In this document: one piece after another, positions 43,230 through 51,509 of the stretch | Layout of the letters: the number at the start of each line of letters is the position of its first letter | How positions within the stretch are numbered: the first letter of the stretch is position 1 | Assembly (NCBI RefSeq): GCF_030929605.1 | Contig: NZ_JAVFVS010000001.1 | Location: 620,001 to 684,000, forward strand | Length of the DNA: 64,000 nucleotides | From: Flavobacterium sp. LHD-80 | GTDB lineage: Bacteria; Bacteroidota; Bacteroidia; Flavobacteriales; Flavobacteriaceae | Reading direction: 5' to 3' | Translations under genes and position numbers: made by a program | Notes under the pieces: model-generated | The model's input: only the letters and a program-made list of their open reading frames with translations | Databases searched by the model: none | What the model was told of the DNA's origin: nothing

Positions 43230-44054
43230 ATGCTGATTAACTGCAAAGGCGAACTTATAGATTTATCGATTCCTAAAGTAATGGGAATTTTGAATGTTAC
43301 GCCAAATTCTTTCTTTGATGGAGGAAAATATAAAAACGAAGACGAGATTATTTCTCAGGTTGATAAAATGATTTCTGAAGGCGCAACATTTATTGATATT
43401 GGTGCTTACTCAAGCAAACCAAGCGCCGAATTTGTTTCGGAGCAAGAAGAAATTGAGCGAATTGTTCCAGCCATCAAATTAATTTTAAAGCATTTTCCAG
43501 AAGCGTTATTATCGATTGATACTTTCAGGGCAGAAGTTGCAAAAGCAAGCATAGAAAGTGGTGCAACGATTATAAATGATATTTCGGCTGGAGAACTTGA
43601 CGATAAAATGTTTGATGTTATTGCAAAATATAACGTTCCGTACATTATGATGCACATGCGAGGTAATCCGCAGACGATGCAGAGTTTGACACAGTATGAT
43701 GATATTGTAAAAGAAATGCTCTTCTATTTTTCTGAAAAAGTAAAAAAAGCAAGAAGTTTAGGAATCAACGATTTGATTTTAGATCCAGGTTTCGGTTTCG
43801 CTAAAACTACCGATCAGAATTATGAAGTGATGCAGAAAATGGAACTTTTTAATCTTTTGGAATTACCTGTTTTAGCGGGTATTTCCAGAAAATCGATGAT
43901 TTATAAAACCCTTGACATTACGCCACAAGAAGCTTTAAACGGAACAACTTTTTTAAATACTATTGCTTTGACGAAAGGCGCTAAAATTCTTCGTGTGCAT
44001 GATGTTAAAGAAGCAGTGGAATGTGTGGCTTTGTATAATAAATTGAGTTTATAA
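43230..44054 (+). CDS. folP: Dihydropteroate synthase
   Basis: This 274-aa protein has the folate-pathway enzyme signatures: IMGILNVTPNSFFDGGKY near residue 18, the GATFIDIGAYSSKPS region near 51, SIDTFRAEVAKAS near 95, INDISAG, MMHMRGNPQTMQ and DPGFGFAKT. It joins p-aminobenzoate to 6-hydroxymethyl-7,8-dihydropterin diphosphate and is the target of sulfonamides. Length is normal. The gene is divergent from the DUF1599 operon across a repeat-rich 246-bp gap. Confidence 0.96.
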   Translation: MLINCKGELIDLSIPKVMGILNVTPNSFFDGGKYKNEDEIISQVDKMISEGATFIDIGAYSSKPSAEFVSEQEEIERIVPAIKLILKHFPEALLSIDTFRAEVAKASIESGATIINDISAGELDDKMFDVIAKYNVPYIMMHMRGNPQTMQSLTQYDDIVKEMLFYFSEKVKKARSLGINDLILDPGFGFAKTTDQNYEVMQKMELFNLLELPVLAGISRKSMIYKTLDITPQEALNGTTFLNTIALTKGAKILRVHDVKEAVECVALYNKLSL

Positions 44055-44074
44055 TAGAAATATTCGCTTGGTTT

Positions 44075-44174
44075 TGTCATTTCGACGAAGGAGAAATCAC
44101 ACTCGAAGCTCGACAAAGATTGGCGATTCTCTTTGGAGAATTACTAGTGTGATTTCTCCTTCGTCGAAATGACA
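44075..44174. repeat. 100-bp element with a perfect 29-bp stem
   Basis: Bases 44075-44103 are the exact reverse complement of 44146-44174 and contain GTCATTTCGACGAAGGAG. The 42-base loop holds CGAAGCTCGACAAAG and a small inner hairpin (GATTCTCTTTGGAGAAT). It lies between folP and the next gene. It could end folP transcription, but its length and GC content suggest a dispersed palindromic repeat or MITE. Confidence 0.75.
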
Positions 44175-44202
44175 TACTTTGTGTTTTTAAAAACAAATAA
44201 AA

Positions 44203-44835
44203 ATGAAATACGTTACCATAATCATCACTTTCCTTTTTTTCTCTTGCGGAGAAAAAAAGGACGTTTTACTTCCAAAATCAAACGTAACAATTGTAAAAGA
44301 CGTTCAGGATCATTCGCCAATTTATATCTTCTTCAAAACGGAAGGAAAAGATACAATTGCAGATGTAAATAGAAAAAATAGCATCATCTCAACGAATTGG
44401 ATTTTCAATATTGACAAACGTTTGCCTTTAAAATTGGTAATTCCGGAAGTAATGAAATTGCAGGATAAAAAGCGAGCCGATAGCGCACATAAAAATGAAA
44501 ATGCCGAAAACTATTATTCCTACGCTGATTCAATCGGGAAGAATTTAGCTTTTTTGCCTTTCACGAAAGTGTATTATAAAATGGAGAAACCTAAATTTGG
44601 AGTAATAGTTTATTTCAAAAAAGATAATTCAGTTTTAGTAAAAGGTATACCAGTTAAAAGGGAAGAATTACAGAATTATTTAGATGGCTTAGATAGTGAT
44701 AAACCGAACAAGTATATGTTTTGTTTTAATAAAGATTTAGATTACGGAAGTTATATTGATAATGAAATTTTCATTGGAACATTAAAATTTCCAATCCCTT
44801 CACTGAATTTAGCAAATGAAGAATTCGTCTTTTAA
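44203..44835 (+). CDS. Lipoprotein of unknown function
   Basis: This 210-aa protein has a short lipoprotein signal ending FFSCGEKK. The mature part is polar and mixed alpha/beta, with SPIYIFFKTEGKDTIADVN, NWIFNIDKRLPLKLVIP, a lysine-rich helical stretch and a hydrophobic ending (IGTLKFPIPSLNLA). No family was recognised. It lies between folP and rlmH on the plus strand and converges with rlmH, 28 bp from its stop. Confidence 0.75.
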   Translation: MKYVTIIITFLFFSCGEKKDVLLPKSNVTIVKDVQDHSPIYIFFKTEGKDTIADVNRKNSIISTNWIFNIDKRLPLKLVIPEVMKLQDKKRADSAHKNENAENYYSYADSIGKNLAFLPFTKVYYKMEKPKFGVIVYFKKDNSVLVKGIPVKREELQNYLDGLDSDKPNKYMFCFNKDLDYGSYIDNEIFIGTLKFPIPSLNLANEEFVF

Positions 44836-44863
44836 ACTGAACACTAAAAACTGAATACTAATT

Positions 44864-45337
44864 TTATTGATGATGATAAGGTTCATTGCGTAAAATAGTA
44901 AACCCGCGATACAATTGTTCGATAAAAAATAAACGAACCATTTGGTGTGAAAATGTCATCAGCGAAAGCGAAACTTTTCCTTGTGCTTTTTTATAAACCG
45001 TTTCAGAAAATCCATAAGGACCACCAATTACGAAAACTAAAGTCTTTACACCTGAATTCATTTTCTTTTGCAATTCTTCTGAAAAACCAACGCTGGAAAA
45101 GTTTTTTCCGTTTTCATCCAATAAAATCAATTGATCAGTTGCTGAAAGTTTGGACAGAATCAATTCGCCTTCTTTTTCTTTCTGCTGACTTTCAGACAAA
45201 TTCTTTACATTTTTGATATCTGGAATAATCTCCAAATCAAATTTGATGTAAAACGACAAACGTTTGGTATAATCGTCAATCAAAGTCTGAAGCGATTTAT
45301 TATCTGTTTTGCCTATTGCGATTAGTTTGATGTTCAT
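44864..45337 (-). CDS. rlmH: 23S rRNA pseudouridine-1915 N3-methyltransferase RlmH
   Basis: The start is set at the ATG at 45337 (MNIKLIAIGKTDNK), which gives 157 aa, the normal length; a frame starting ten residues earlier has no support. The SPOUT-family motifs are visible: LILLDENGKNFSSVGF near residue 72, FVIGGPYGFSETVY near 103 and SLMTFSHQMVRLFFIEQLYRGFTIL at the C-terminal trefoil knot. The enzyme methylates pseudouridine at position 1915 of 23S rRNA in the assembled ribosome. Confidence 0.97.
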   Translation of the reverse strand: MNIKLIAIGKTDNKSLQTLIDDYTKRLSFYIKFDLEIIPDIKNVKNLSESQQKEKEGELILSKLSATDQLILLDENGKNFSSVGFSEELQKKMNSGVKTLVFVIGGPYGFSETVYKKAQGKVSLSLMTFSHQMVRLFFIEQLYRGFTILRNEPYHHQ

Positions 45338-45353
45338 ATGATTTTTTTTTCGG

Positions 45354-45381
45354 CACAAATTCCACAAATTTCCACAAATTT
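45354..45381. repeat. CACAAATT tandem half-element
   Basis: Three adjacent CACAAATT-type units occur just upstream of the rlmH start. They match one arm of the palindromes at 28155 and 49234 but the pairing arm is degenerate. Confidence 0.45.
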
Positions 45382-45430
45382 ATCAGTGTTAATCAGTTTA
45401 ATCCGCATAATCTGTGGGCTAATTTTAATT

Positions 45431-45733
45431 CTATTTTTTATTCTCAAAAACCGTTTCAAAATGTTCTACAACAGGAAAAGGTTCGTAATAATGATGTAAA
45501 ATCTTTTTCCATTCTAAATAGGCTTCAGAAGTTCTAAAACCTATTGTATGATCTTCAAGTGTATTCCAATCCACCAATAAAAGATATTTATTCTCGACTT
45601 CGATACATTTTTCCAAACGATGTCCTAAATAACCATTTATTGATGAAATGTATTGACTTGCTTTTGCAAAATCAGCTTCAAATGTTGATGCTAATTCTGG
45701 TTTTATAAAAAGATATACTGCTTCAAGAATCAT
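45431..45733 (-). CDS. ABM-type (antibiotic biosynthesis monooxygenase fold) protein
   Basis: This 100-aa protein has the ferredoxin-like dimeric alpha/beta-barrel fold of the ABM family: a first strand LEAVYLFIKPELASTFEADFA, a helix with SQYISSINGYLGHRLEKC and the later NKYLLLVDWNTLEDHTIGFR. The motif FRTSEAYLEWKKILH is typical. Members are small monooxygenases or degradative enzymes that work without metal cofactor, but many have no known substrate. It has no signal peptide. The gap to the adenosine deaminase gene holds a repeat. Confidence 0.82.
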   Translation of the reverse strand: MILEAVYLFIKPELASTFEADFAKASQYISSINGYLGHRLEKCIEVENKYLLLVDWNTLEDHTIGFRTSEAYLEWKKILHHYYEPFPVVEHFETVFENKK

Positions 45734-45761
45734 AATTAAATGAATTTTATCTGCTTGATCT

Positions 45762-45801
45762 GCTAAATCTGCGGGAAAAAATATACTCTCGCAGATTTAG
45801 C
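45762..45801. repeat. GCTAAATCTGCG palindrome
   Basis: GCTAAATCTGCG at 45762-45773 pairs perfectly with CGCAGATTTAGC at 45790-45801. Degenerate AAATCTG units continue to about 45890. The 161-bp gap contains no gene. Confidence 0.6.
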
Positions 45802-45894
45802 GAATTCAACAGATTTTATTTTTAATATTTTGGTATAAAAAATCTGCGTTTATCAGCTTAAATCTGTTTAAATCTGCGTGCAATCTCGTACAGA

Positions 45895-47310
45895 TTAGTT
45901 TTTAGAAAACTTCGCTTCAAAAATTTTAAAACGACTATCTAAATCTTTAATCAATTGTTTTTTAACCGATTCATCCTGAATAAAACTGTAATTAATGCTG
46001 TTATAAACATATTGTTTTATAGTCGCATATGAAACATCCTGATATCTTTTAGCCAATAAAACATATTGCTGCGTCATATTGCTTCTTAAAATTCCTGCGT
46101 CGTCTGTGCTGATTACAATTGGCACATTGAATTCTTTGTAAAGCGTAAACGGATGTCTGTTTTCTTTTACTTTCAAAATGAATTCGTTGCTCGTTAAATT
46201 AATCTCAATCGGAATATTATTTGTTGACATATGTTTCAATAAATCATACGAATTTGCCTCGTAAGCAATATCAACTCCATGGCCAATTCTATTGGCTCCG
46301 GCAATATAAATAGCGTCGTTAATATGCCACGTTAAATCTTCTGGCTGAACCAATCCTAAAGTCAGTTCACCCGCGTGAAGTGTATATTTTACATTCGGAA
46401 ATTTATCATGACAGTATTTAAACATTACCATATGAAGCCAATAATCTTTCATGGAAGTTTGTCCGTGTTCAGGAGAAACAATGTTCACACCCGCAGTCAA
46501 TTTACTTTCGCTTGACGAAATAAAAGCAATTACCAGATTTTTGAATAAATCTACCGGTTCCATAAAACGCAAAACAAAGTTTTGATAACGCATTGTAAAT
46601 TTGTCGTCATCAATTTTTAAGTCTTTGTGAAGTTTTGCTAAGAAATTGGTATTGAAATCTTCGGCGTATTTTTTAGCCTCTTTTTTCTGAAGCGATTTAT
46701 ACAATTCATCTAAAAGTTTCAAAACTGCTTTTTCATCTTTCTGCGTTGATGCTTGACGAAGTTTTACATTAAAATCAGTTAAATCTGAAACATTCATATC
46801 ACACGGAATGGTAGATAATTGTGTTTCGATGTAAGAAACATTTTCGGCAATGGCGCGCTTTTTCAATTCGAGCATTCCTTCTGCAAAATGCCCTGGAATA
46901 GTTGGTTCGAATTTCATAAACGAATCAAAAAACTGATCGTCAGACGGTACAGATCCATTGTAATCTTTGATCGACCAAGTCTGCATAATTTGCTGTTCAT
47001 AATACTCTAATTTTCCTTTTTCTTTAAGAGAGGAGAAGCTTTCCCAGTTTCCTTTTGCAGGTTTTGTTTTTGAAACTGCTAAGTTTTCTAAATTCAAATA
47101 AAAATTCTCAGAAATGGCTCTTTCTAAAAGTGGTTCTGCGTAAATTGATCCTGAAAAATGGTGGTGTAAATCGCCTCCTTTTGGCATTTGTTGAAAAAAA
47201 GCTGTTAAGAGAGCTTCATTATTTCTGATTTTTTCTAAATAACTTTCAGCAGTTTGAGAAAAGCCGATTTGTGCTATAAAAATACAGAAAAGCGTAATTA
47301 TCCTTGTCAT
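45895..47310 (-). CDS. Exported adenosine deaminase
   Basis: This 471-aa protein has a signal peptide ending GFSQ and an adenosine deaminase TIM barrel. The metal-binding HxH is in GGDLHHHFSGS near residue 50, a second His is in YTLHAGEL, the catalytic Glu region lies just before it, and the last metal-binding Asp is in VISTDDAGIL. ADGF-like secreted deaminases share this length and a longer N-terminal region than the cytosolic enzyme. It should convert adenosine to inosine in the periplasm or outside, as a first step of purine scavenging. Confidence 0.92.
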   Translation of the reverse strand: MTRIITLFCIFIAQIGFSQTAESYLEKIRNNEALLTAFFQQMPKGGDLHHHFSGSIYAEPLLERAISENFYLNLENLAVSKTKPAKGNWESFSSLKEKGKLEYYEQQIMQTWSIKDYNGSVPSDDQFFDSFMKFEPTIPGHFAEGMLELKKRAIAENVSYIETQLSTIPCDMNVSDLTDFNVKLRQASTQKDEKAVLKLLDELYKSLQKKEAKKYAEDFNTNFLAKLHKDLKIDDDKFTMRYQNFVLRFMEPVDLFKNLVIAFISSSESKLTAGVNIVSPEHGQTSMKDYWLHMVMFKYCHDKFPNVKYTLHAGELTLGLVQPEDLTWHINDAIYIAGANRIGHGVDIAYEANSYDLLKHMSTNNIPIEINLTSNEFILKVKENRHPFTLYKEFNVPIVISTDDAGILRSNMTQQYVLLAKRYQDVSYATIKQYVYNSINYSFIQDESVKKQLIKDLDSRFKIFEAKFSKN

Positions 47311-47331
47311 ACTCTAAGTTTAAATTACATG

Positions 47332-47339
47332 CAAATATA
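47332..47339 (-). promoter_or_regulatory. -7 promoter box of the adenosine deaminase gene
   Basis: TATATTTG on the minus strand fits TAnnTTTG and lies 22 bp before the start codon. No clear -33 TTTG is at the right distance. Confidence 0.4.
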
Positions 47340-47383
47340 CGAGTTTTCGGAGAGATTTGAAAATTGAATTTCGTTACGTTGAT

Positions 47384-47506
47384 TTAACCGCAAGGTACGC
47401 AAGGTTTTTTTCATATGCTAAATTCAATATAAACGCAAAGTTCGCAAAGCTTTGTATAAAAAAACTTTGCGAACTTTGCGTAATTCTTTGTGCACTTTGC
47501 GGTTAA
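47384..47506. repeat. CTTTGCG palindromic element
   Basis: A perfect 17-bp stem (47433-47449 with 47465-47481, core ACGCAAAGTTCGCAAAG) is nested in an outer pair TTAACCGCAAGG and CTTTGCGGTTAA. The arms consist of a repeated octamer of the form TTTGCGnA. Confidence 0.7.
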
Positions 47507-47511
47507 AAAAA

Positions 47512-47549
47512 CTTAGAATCTTAGCACCTCAGTATCTTAGAAGCTCAAG
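47512..47549. repeat. 8-nt-period CTTAG array
   Basis: CTTAGAAT, CTTAGCAC, CTCAGTAT and CTTAGAAG are consecutive octamers, continuing as CTCAAG into the 3' end of the GNAT gene. The first octamer is identical to that at 10978. Confidence 0.6.
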
Positions 47550-47829
47550 AAAAAAGTACATCACGAATTTCTTCAACCTTATCAAAAACGCTTTTTGCAA
47601 AAGGACAAAGCGGAATAATTTTTAAGTTGTTTGCTCTTGCATATTCTACCGAAGCCATAACTAATTTTTTACCAACACCTTTTCCATTAAATTCTGGACT
47701 AACTTCTGTATGGTCGATAATAAATTTTGAATCTCCTGCCCAAGTATAGGTCATTTTTCCAGCTTCTTTTCCGTCTTCAATTGCTTCAAAATAGCCTCTT
47801 CTTGTATCGTTTATTTGTTGAATTTCCAT
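47545..47829 (-). CDS. Small GNAT-family N-acetyltransferase
   Basis: This 94-aa protein is a minimal GNAT fold of the YidJ-like group. The acetyl-CoA pyrophosphate-binding loop is SPEFNGKGVGKKLV near residue 42-55, followed by SVEYARANNLKIIPLCPFAKSVFD. Members have no known substrate in most species. It starts 5 bp downstream of the OsmC-like gene on the minus strand, so it is the last gene of a pirin-OsmC-GNAT operon. Confidence 0.87.
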   Translation of the reverse strand: MEIQQINDTRRGYFEAIEDGKEAGKMTYTWAGDSKFIIDHTEVSPEFNGKGVGKKLVMASVEYARANNLKIIPLCPFAKSVFDKVEEIRDVLFS

Positions 47830-47834
47830 TGTAA

Positions 47835-48230
47835 TTATATTAATGTGGTTTTAATCTCGATTGAATGTGTTAGTGTTTTATGAATCGGACAGCTGTTTGC
47901 AATCGTTTCTAATCTTTGTCTTTGCGTTTCGTCAACTTCGCCGATTACTTCAATTCTTCTGGTAAATGAGGTGCAATTTCGCTCTGAATCTCTTTCAAAA
48001 TCAATTTTGATATTGATTTCTTCGACATTCCATTGCTTGCGATTAATGTACATTCTTAAAGTAATTAATGTGCAAGATGCTAATGATGAAGCCAAAAGTT
48101 CAGTAGGATTTAATCCTAAATTTTTTCCACCCAATTCCTGTGGTTCGTCTAAAATTAAAATATTTCCGCTTGCAGAAGTAATTTCCGTGCGATACAAACG
48201 CGTATCTATTTTTGCTGAAATTGTATCCAT
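47835..48230 (-). CDS. OsmC-family peroxiredoxin-like protein
   Basis: This 131-aa protein has the OsmC/Ohr fold with the two redox cysteines: one in SSLASCTLITLRMY near residue 53 and one in IANSCPIHKTL near 115. The GGKNLGLNPTELLASSL region is typical of OsmC-type proteins. The family reduces organic hydroperoxides or carries thiol chemistry. It is packed two bases downstream of the pirin gene. Confidence 0.9.
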   Translation of the reverse strand: MDTISAKIDTRLYRTEITSASGNILILDEPQELGGKNLGLNPTELLASSLASCTLITLRMYINRKQWNVEEINIKIDFERDSERNCTSFTRRIEVIGEVDETQRQRLETIANSCPIHKTLTHSIEIKTTLI

Positions 48231-48232
48231 AA

Positions 48233-49114
48233 TTATTTAATTCTTGGTTCAGGTAATGGAACGAATTCGGTTTCACCTGGAACTTTCGGGAAGGTTTGTT
48301 CTGTCCAGTCTTTTTTTGCTTTTTCGATTAATTCTTTATCCGAAGAAACAAAGTTCCAAAAGATAAAATGTTCTTCAGGAAAAGGCTGTCCGCCAAAGAT
48401 GTAAACGGTAGAGTTTTCTGAGATTTCAAACTCACAAAGAGAAGCTTCAGTTGTAATTAAAATTTGTCTCGGATCATAAACATGTTCGCCATTTTTAATA
48501 CTTCCTTCTAAAATATACAAACCACTTTCGCCGAATAAATGGCTTCCAATATTGATTTTCTTAGCTTCTTTGCTTTTAATTTCAATAAAATAAAGCGGAC
48601 TATAAACAGGAACTGGTGATTTTTTTCCGAAAGCTTCTCCAGCTATTAATTTGTATGAAACGCCATCTTCTTCCCAAGCCGGAATATCATCAGCTTCAAC
48701 GTGCGTAAAATTAGGATCCATTTGCTCTAATTCTTTTGGAAGCGCAACCCAAATCTGTAATCCGTGAAGCATTTTGTCTGAATGTCTTAAATATTCTGGT
48801 GTTCTTTCAGAATGTACAATTCCTTTTCCGGCTGTCATCCAGTTTACGGCGCCGGGTTTTATTTCTAATTCGGTTCCTAAACTATCACGGTGCATAATGC
48901 TTCCTTCAAACAAAAATGTCAATGTTGAAAGTCCGATATGCGGATGTGGCGGAACGTCCATATTTTCGTGATCACTTAAATGTGCAGGTCCCATATGATC
49001 GATAAATACAAATGGTCCTACGGCTCTTTTTTCACGGAAAGGCAATAAACGTCCAACCATAAAATTGCCAATATTGGCTGAGCGTTCTTCGATAATTAAA
49101 CTGATATTTGACAT
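48233..49114 (-). CDS. Pirin family protein
   Basis: This 293-aa bicupin has the pirin landmarks: RAVGPFVFIDHMGP near residue 30, the iron-binding PHPHIGLSTLTFLFEG near 55 and the later His and Glu in IMHRDSLGTELEIKPG. The C-terminal cupin carries FGGQPFPEEHFIFWNFV. Pirins bind iron and some act as quercetinases or regulators; the role of this one is unknown. It is the first gene of a three-gene operon and has a TAATTTTG promoter box 26 bp upstream. Confidence 0.93.
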   Translation of the reverse strand: MSNISLIIEERSANIGNFMVGRLLPFREKRAVGPFVFIDHMGPAHLSDHENMDVPPHPHIGLSTLTFLFEGSIMHRDSLGTELEIKPGAVNWMTAGKGIVHSERTPEYLRHSDKMLHGLQIWVALPKELEQMDPNFTHVEADDIPAWEEDGVSYKLIAGEAFGKKSPVPVYSPLYFIEIKSKEAKKINIGSHLFGESGLYILEGSIKNGEHVYDPRQILITTEASLCEFEISENSTVYIFGGQPFPEEHFIFWNFVSSDKELIEKAKKDWTEQTFPKVPGETEFVPLPEPRIK

Positions 49115-49139
49115 GTGGTATTTTGATTTGATTTGAAAA

Positions 49140-49147
49140 CAAAATTA
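49140..49147 (-). promoter_or_regulatory. -7 promoter box of the pirin operon
   Basis: TAATTTTG on the minus strand fits TAnnTTTG and lies 26 bp before the start codon. Confidence 0.45.
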
Positions 49148-49233
49148 CAGTTGTGATAGAAATCTGTAACTTAATTTAGATTAAGAAAAGTTGTTTTTGA
49201 AATTGTAACTATAAAAATAAGAAATAAAATAGA

Positions 49234-49290
49234 ACACGAATTGCACAAATTTCACAAATTCATTCGTGCCAATCTGTGAAATTTGTGTTT
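49234..49290. repeat. CACAAATT palindrome between alkC-like gene and pirin
   Basis: CACAAATTTCACA at 49244-49256 pairs perfectly with TGTGAAATTTGTG at 49275-49287. The outer bases extend the symmetry. It sits directly after the stop of the AlkC-like gene and may also act as its terminator. Confidence 0.7.
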
Positions 49291-49294
49291 ATTT

Positions 49295-50395
49295 TTAATT
49301 TATCAACTCAAATTCCAAAACTTCACTTTCTGTTCCATTAATAATAATCGATAATTGATGAATTCCAGTATGAAAAACTCTCGTCGTAATCAATTTAAAA
49401 GATTGATTTCTTTCAACTTTAGTCAATTGATTCGGATGATAAATTTTCTCACTGATTTTAAAGACTTTTTTCGCCAAATGTCCTTTTGCTTTTTTATAAT
49501 GAACCGCATATTCTAAACGAATTGTTTTTGCTTCTTCATTTTTATTATTTAAGTGAAATTGAAACTGTAAATAATCACCAATTTTTACAATTGGTGTTTT
49601 AATTTCAAAAGAAGAAAGTTCAATATTGGTGCTTTCTAAACCATAATGACTTAAAATTTCAGGATGGCCTTGTTTTAATAAAGTTCGGCATCCGTGTTTT
49701 ATAATTGCATCAGTTTCTTTTGTGTGCCCTTTCCATCTATTAGCAATTTCTAATACAATTTCTGGATTGTCTTTAACAATATCATTTAAATTATTTGCCA
49801 CACTTCTGCGAACATATTCTGAAGAATCATTTTTTAAATTTTCTAAAATTGGAAGAATAGAAGTTGGGTCTTTTTTAAGAAACGGAATCGCTATTGCCCA
49901 CGGTAATCTCGGGCGAGAACCTTCGCTGGCTAATCTTCGAACATGATGATTTTCATGTAAAGACCACTTTACCATTTCGTCAATCATTTTTTCTTTATAC
50001 TTTAAAATAAAAGGACGAACAGCAAATTCACAGCTTATAAACTGTGTGATAGAAACAAAAGCTTTTGCCGAAGTTTTAAAATCGTCTAAACCGTATATTT
50101 CGATATAATCAGCAAAAAAGATGAAAGCCAGATTGCTGTCTGTAAAGTTATTTTTCTTCAGATTTTCGATGATTTTATCAATCAAAGAAACAGCTTCTGG
50201 AAAATTTTGAGGCATAAATTGGTGAAACACAACTGTTGTATGTTTCATTCTTTCTTTCCATTCTTTTTGTGCAAAATCGCCTTCGTAAATGGCTTCAATA
50301 AATTTTTGTTTATTGAATATTGGATGTACTTCGGCGACAGCCTGACCAAATTTTTCGTAAAAAGAAACCGAATAAATATCTTTAATTAATCCCAT
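49295..50395 (-). CDS. alkC: AlkC-type DNA alkylation repair protein with Ig-like C-terminal domain
   Basis: This 366-aa protein starts with about 250 residues of HEAT-like helices, with ENHHVRRLASEGSRPRLPWA near residue 160 as the AlkC signature and ILENLKNDSSEYVRRSVANNLNDI after it. The last 100 residues are beta-rich (VKIGDYLQFQFHLNN, FHTGIHQLSIIING) and look like the Ig-like domain of the AlkC-beta form. AlkC excises N3-methyladenine and related cationic lesions without base flipping. The gene has a TATCTTTG box 21 bp upstream. The exact glycosylase subfamily is from memory. Confidence 0.75.
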   Translation of the reverse strand: MGLIKDIYSVSFYEKFGQAVAEVHPIFNKQKFIEAIYEGDFAQKEWKERMKHTTVVFHQFMPQNFPEAVSLIDKIIENLKKNNFTDSNLAFIFFADYIEIYGLDDFKTSAKAFVSITQFISCEFAVRPFILKYKEKMIDEMVKWSLHENHHVRRLASEGSRPRLPWAIAIPFLKKDPTSILPILENLKNDSSEYVRRSVANNLNDIVKDNPEIVLEIANRWKGHTKETDAIIKHGCRTLLKQGHPEILSHYGLESTNIELSSFEIKTPIVKIGDYLQFQFHLNNKNEEAKTIRLEYAVHYKKAKGHLAKKVFKISEKIYHPNQLTKVERNQSFKLITTRVFHTGIHQLSIIINGTESEVLEFELIN

Positions 50396-50415
50396 GATTT
50401 TGTTTAAATGAACCT

Positions 50416-50423
50416 CAAAGATA
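50416..50423 (-). promoter_or_regulatory. -7 promoter box of the AlkC-like gene
   Basis: TATCTTTG on the minus strand fits TAnnTTTG and lies 21 bp before the start codon; the -33 element is unclear. Confidence 0.4.
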
Positions 50424-50597
50424 TTTAATTGAATGCTTATTAACGGAGTAAGTTTTGTTAAGAATTGTAACTTTTTTTTCTGAATATCTTAATGGTTAAA
50501 AAAGAAAACTTTAATGTTTTGAAAATTTTTTCATGTTAAGTAAACTTTCAAATCCATAAAATATATCCTAATTTAGCATATTATTAAAAACAGAAAA

Positions 50598-51455
50598 ATG
50601 ATAAGCGAAGCGCAATTTCAGGCAGAATTACAACTTTTGATAAGCAATGCCATAAGAGAAGATGTTGGCCCGGGCGATTACAGTTCGTTGGCTTGTATTC
50701 CAGATACGGCTCACGGTCAGGCGAAATTATTGGTAAAAGATCAGGGAATTATTGCGGGTGTTGCCTTGGCGAAAATGATTTTCGAATTTGTTGACCCAAA
50801 ATTAAAAATAAAGACTTTTATCGAAGACGGAACGCATGTAGAATACGGAGATGTCGTTTTTGAAGTTTCGGGAAGTTCTCAGTCGATTTTAAAATCGGAA
50901 AGAGTGGTTTTGAATACCATGCAACGTATGTCGGCTATTGCAACAAAAACAAATCATTTGATGCAACTTTTAGACGGAACTGGCGCTAAAATATTAGATA
51001 CACGAAAAACAACCCCAAATTTTAGAGTGGCCGAAAAATGGGCAGTAAAAATTGGTGGAGGCGAAAATCACCGTTATGCGTTGTATGATATGATTATGTT
51101 GAAAGATAATCATATTGATTTTGCTGGCGGAATTACACTTGCAATAAAGAAAACAAAAGAGTTTTTAAAAGCCAATAATTTAGATTTAAAGATTATTGTT
51201 GAAGCTAGAAATCTTGACGAAATTCGTGAGATTTTGTTAAGCGACGGTGTGCACAGAATTTTGATCGATAACTTTAATTATGAAGATACTAAAAAAGCTG
51301 TGGATTTAATTGGTAAAAAATGCCAGACAGAATCTTCAGGAAATATCAACGAAAAAACCATTCGCGGGTACGGTCTTTGCGGAGTAAATTATATTTCTTC
51401 TGGAGCTTTGACGCATTCTGTTTATAATATGGATTTGAGCTTAAAAGCGTTTTAA
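50598..51455 (+). CDS. nadC: Nicotinate-nucleotide pyrophosphorylase (carboxylating)
   Basis: This 285-aa protein has the quinolinate phosphoribosyltransferase signatures: EDVGPGDYSSLACIP near residue 20, ILDTRKTTPNFRVAEKWAVKIGGG near 132 and DMIMLKDNHIDFAGG near 163. It makes nicotinate mononucleotide from quinolinate and PRPP in NAD synthesis. Length is normal. It starts after a 200-bp gap from the divergent AlkC-like gene and is followed 98 bp later by the YihY-family gene. Confidence 0.97.
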   Translation: MISEAQFQAELQLLISNAIREDVGPGDYSSLACIPDTAHGQAKLLVKDQGIIAGVALAKMIFEFVDPKLKIKTFIEDGTHVEYGDVVFEVSGSSQSILKSERVVLNTMQRMSAIATKTNHLMQLLDGTGAKILDTRKTTPNFRVAEKWAVKIGGGENHRYALYDMIMLKDNHIDFAGGITLAIKKTKEFLKANNLDLKIIVEARNLDEIREILLSDGVHRILIDNFNYEDTKKAVDLIGKKCQTESSGNINEKTIRGYGLCGVNYISSGALTHSVYNMDLSLKAF

Positions 51456-51509
51456 TAATTATAAATTGTTAATTATTAATTATTAATTATCAATTGTTGG
51501 TATTGAAAG

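Noticed and set aside
44075-44174. Attachment site or insertion-sequence end
   Set aside because: No transposase or integrase gene is nearby; it is treated as a stand-alone palindromic element.
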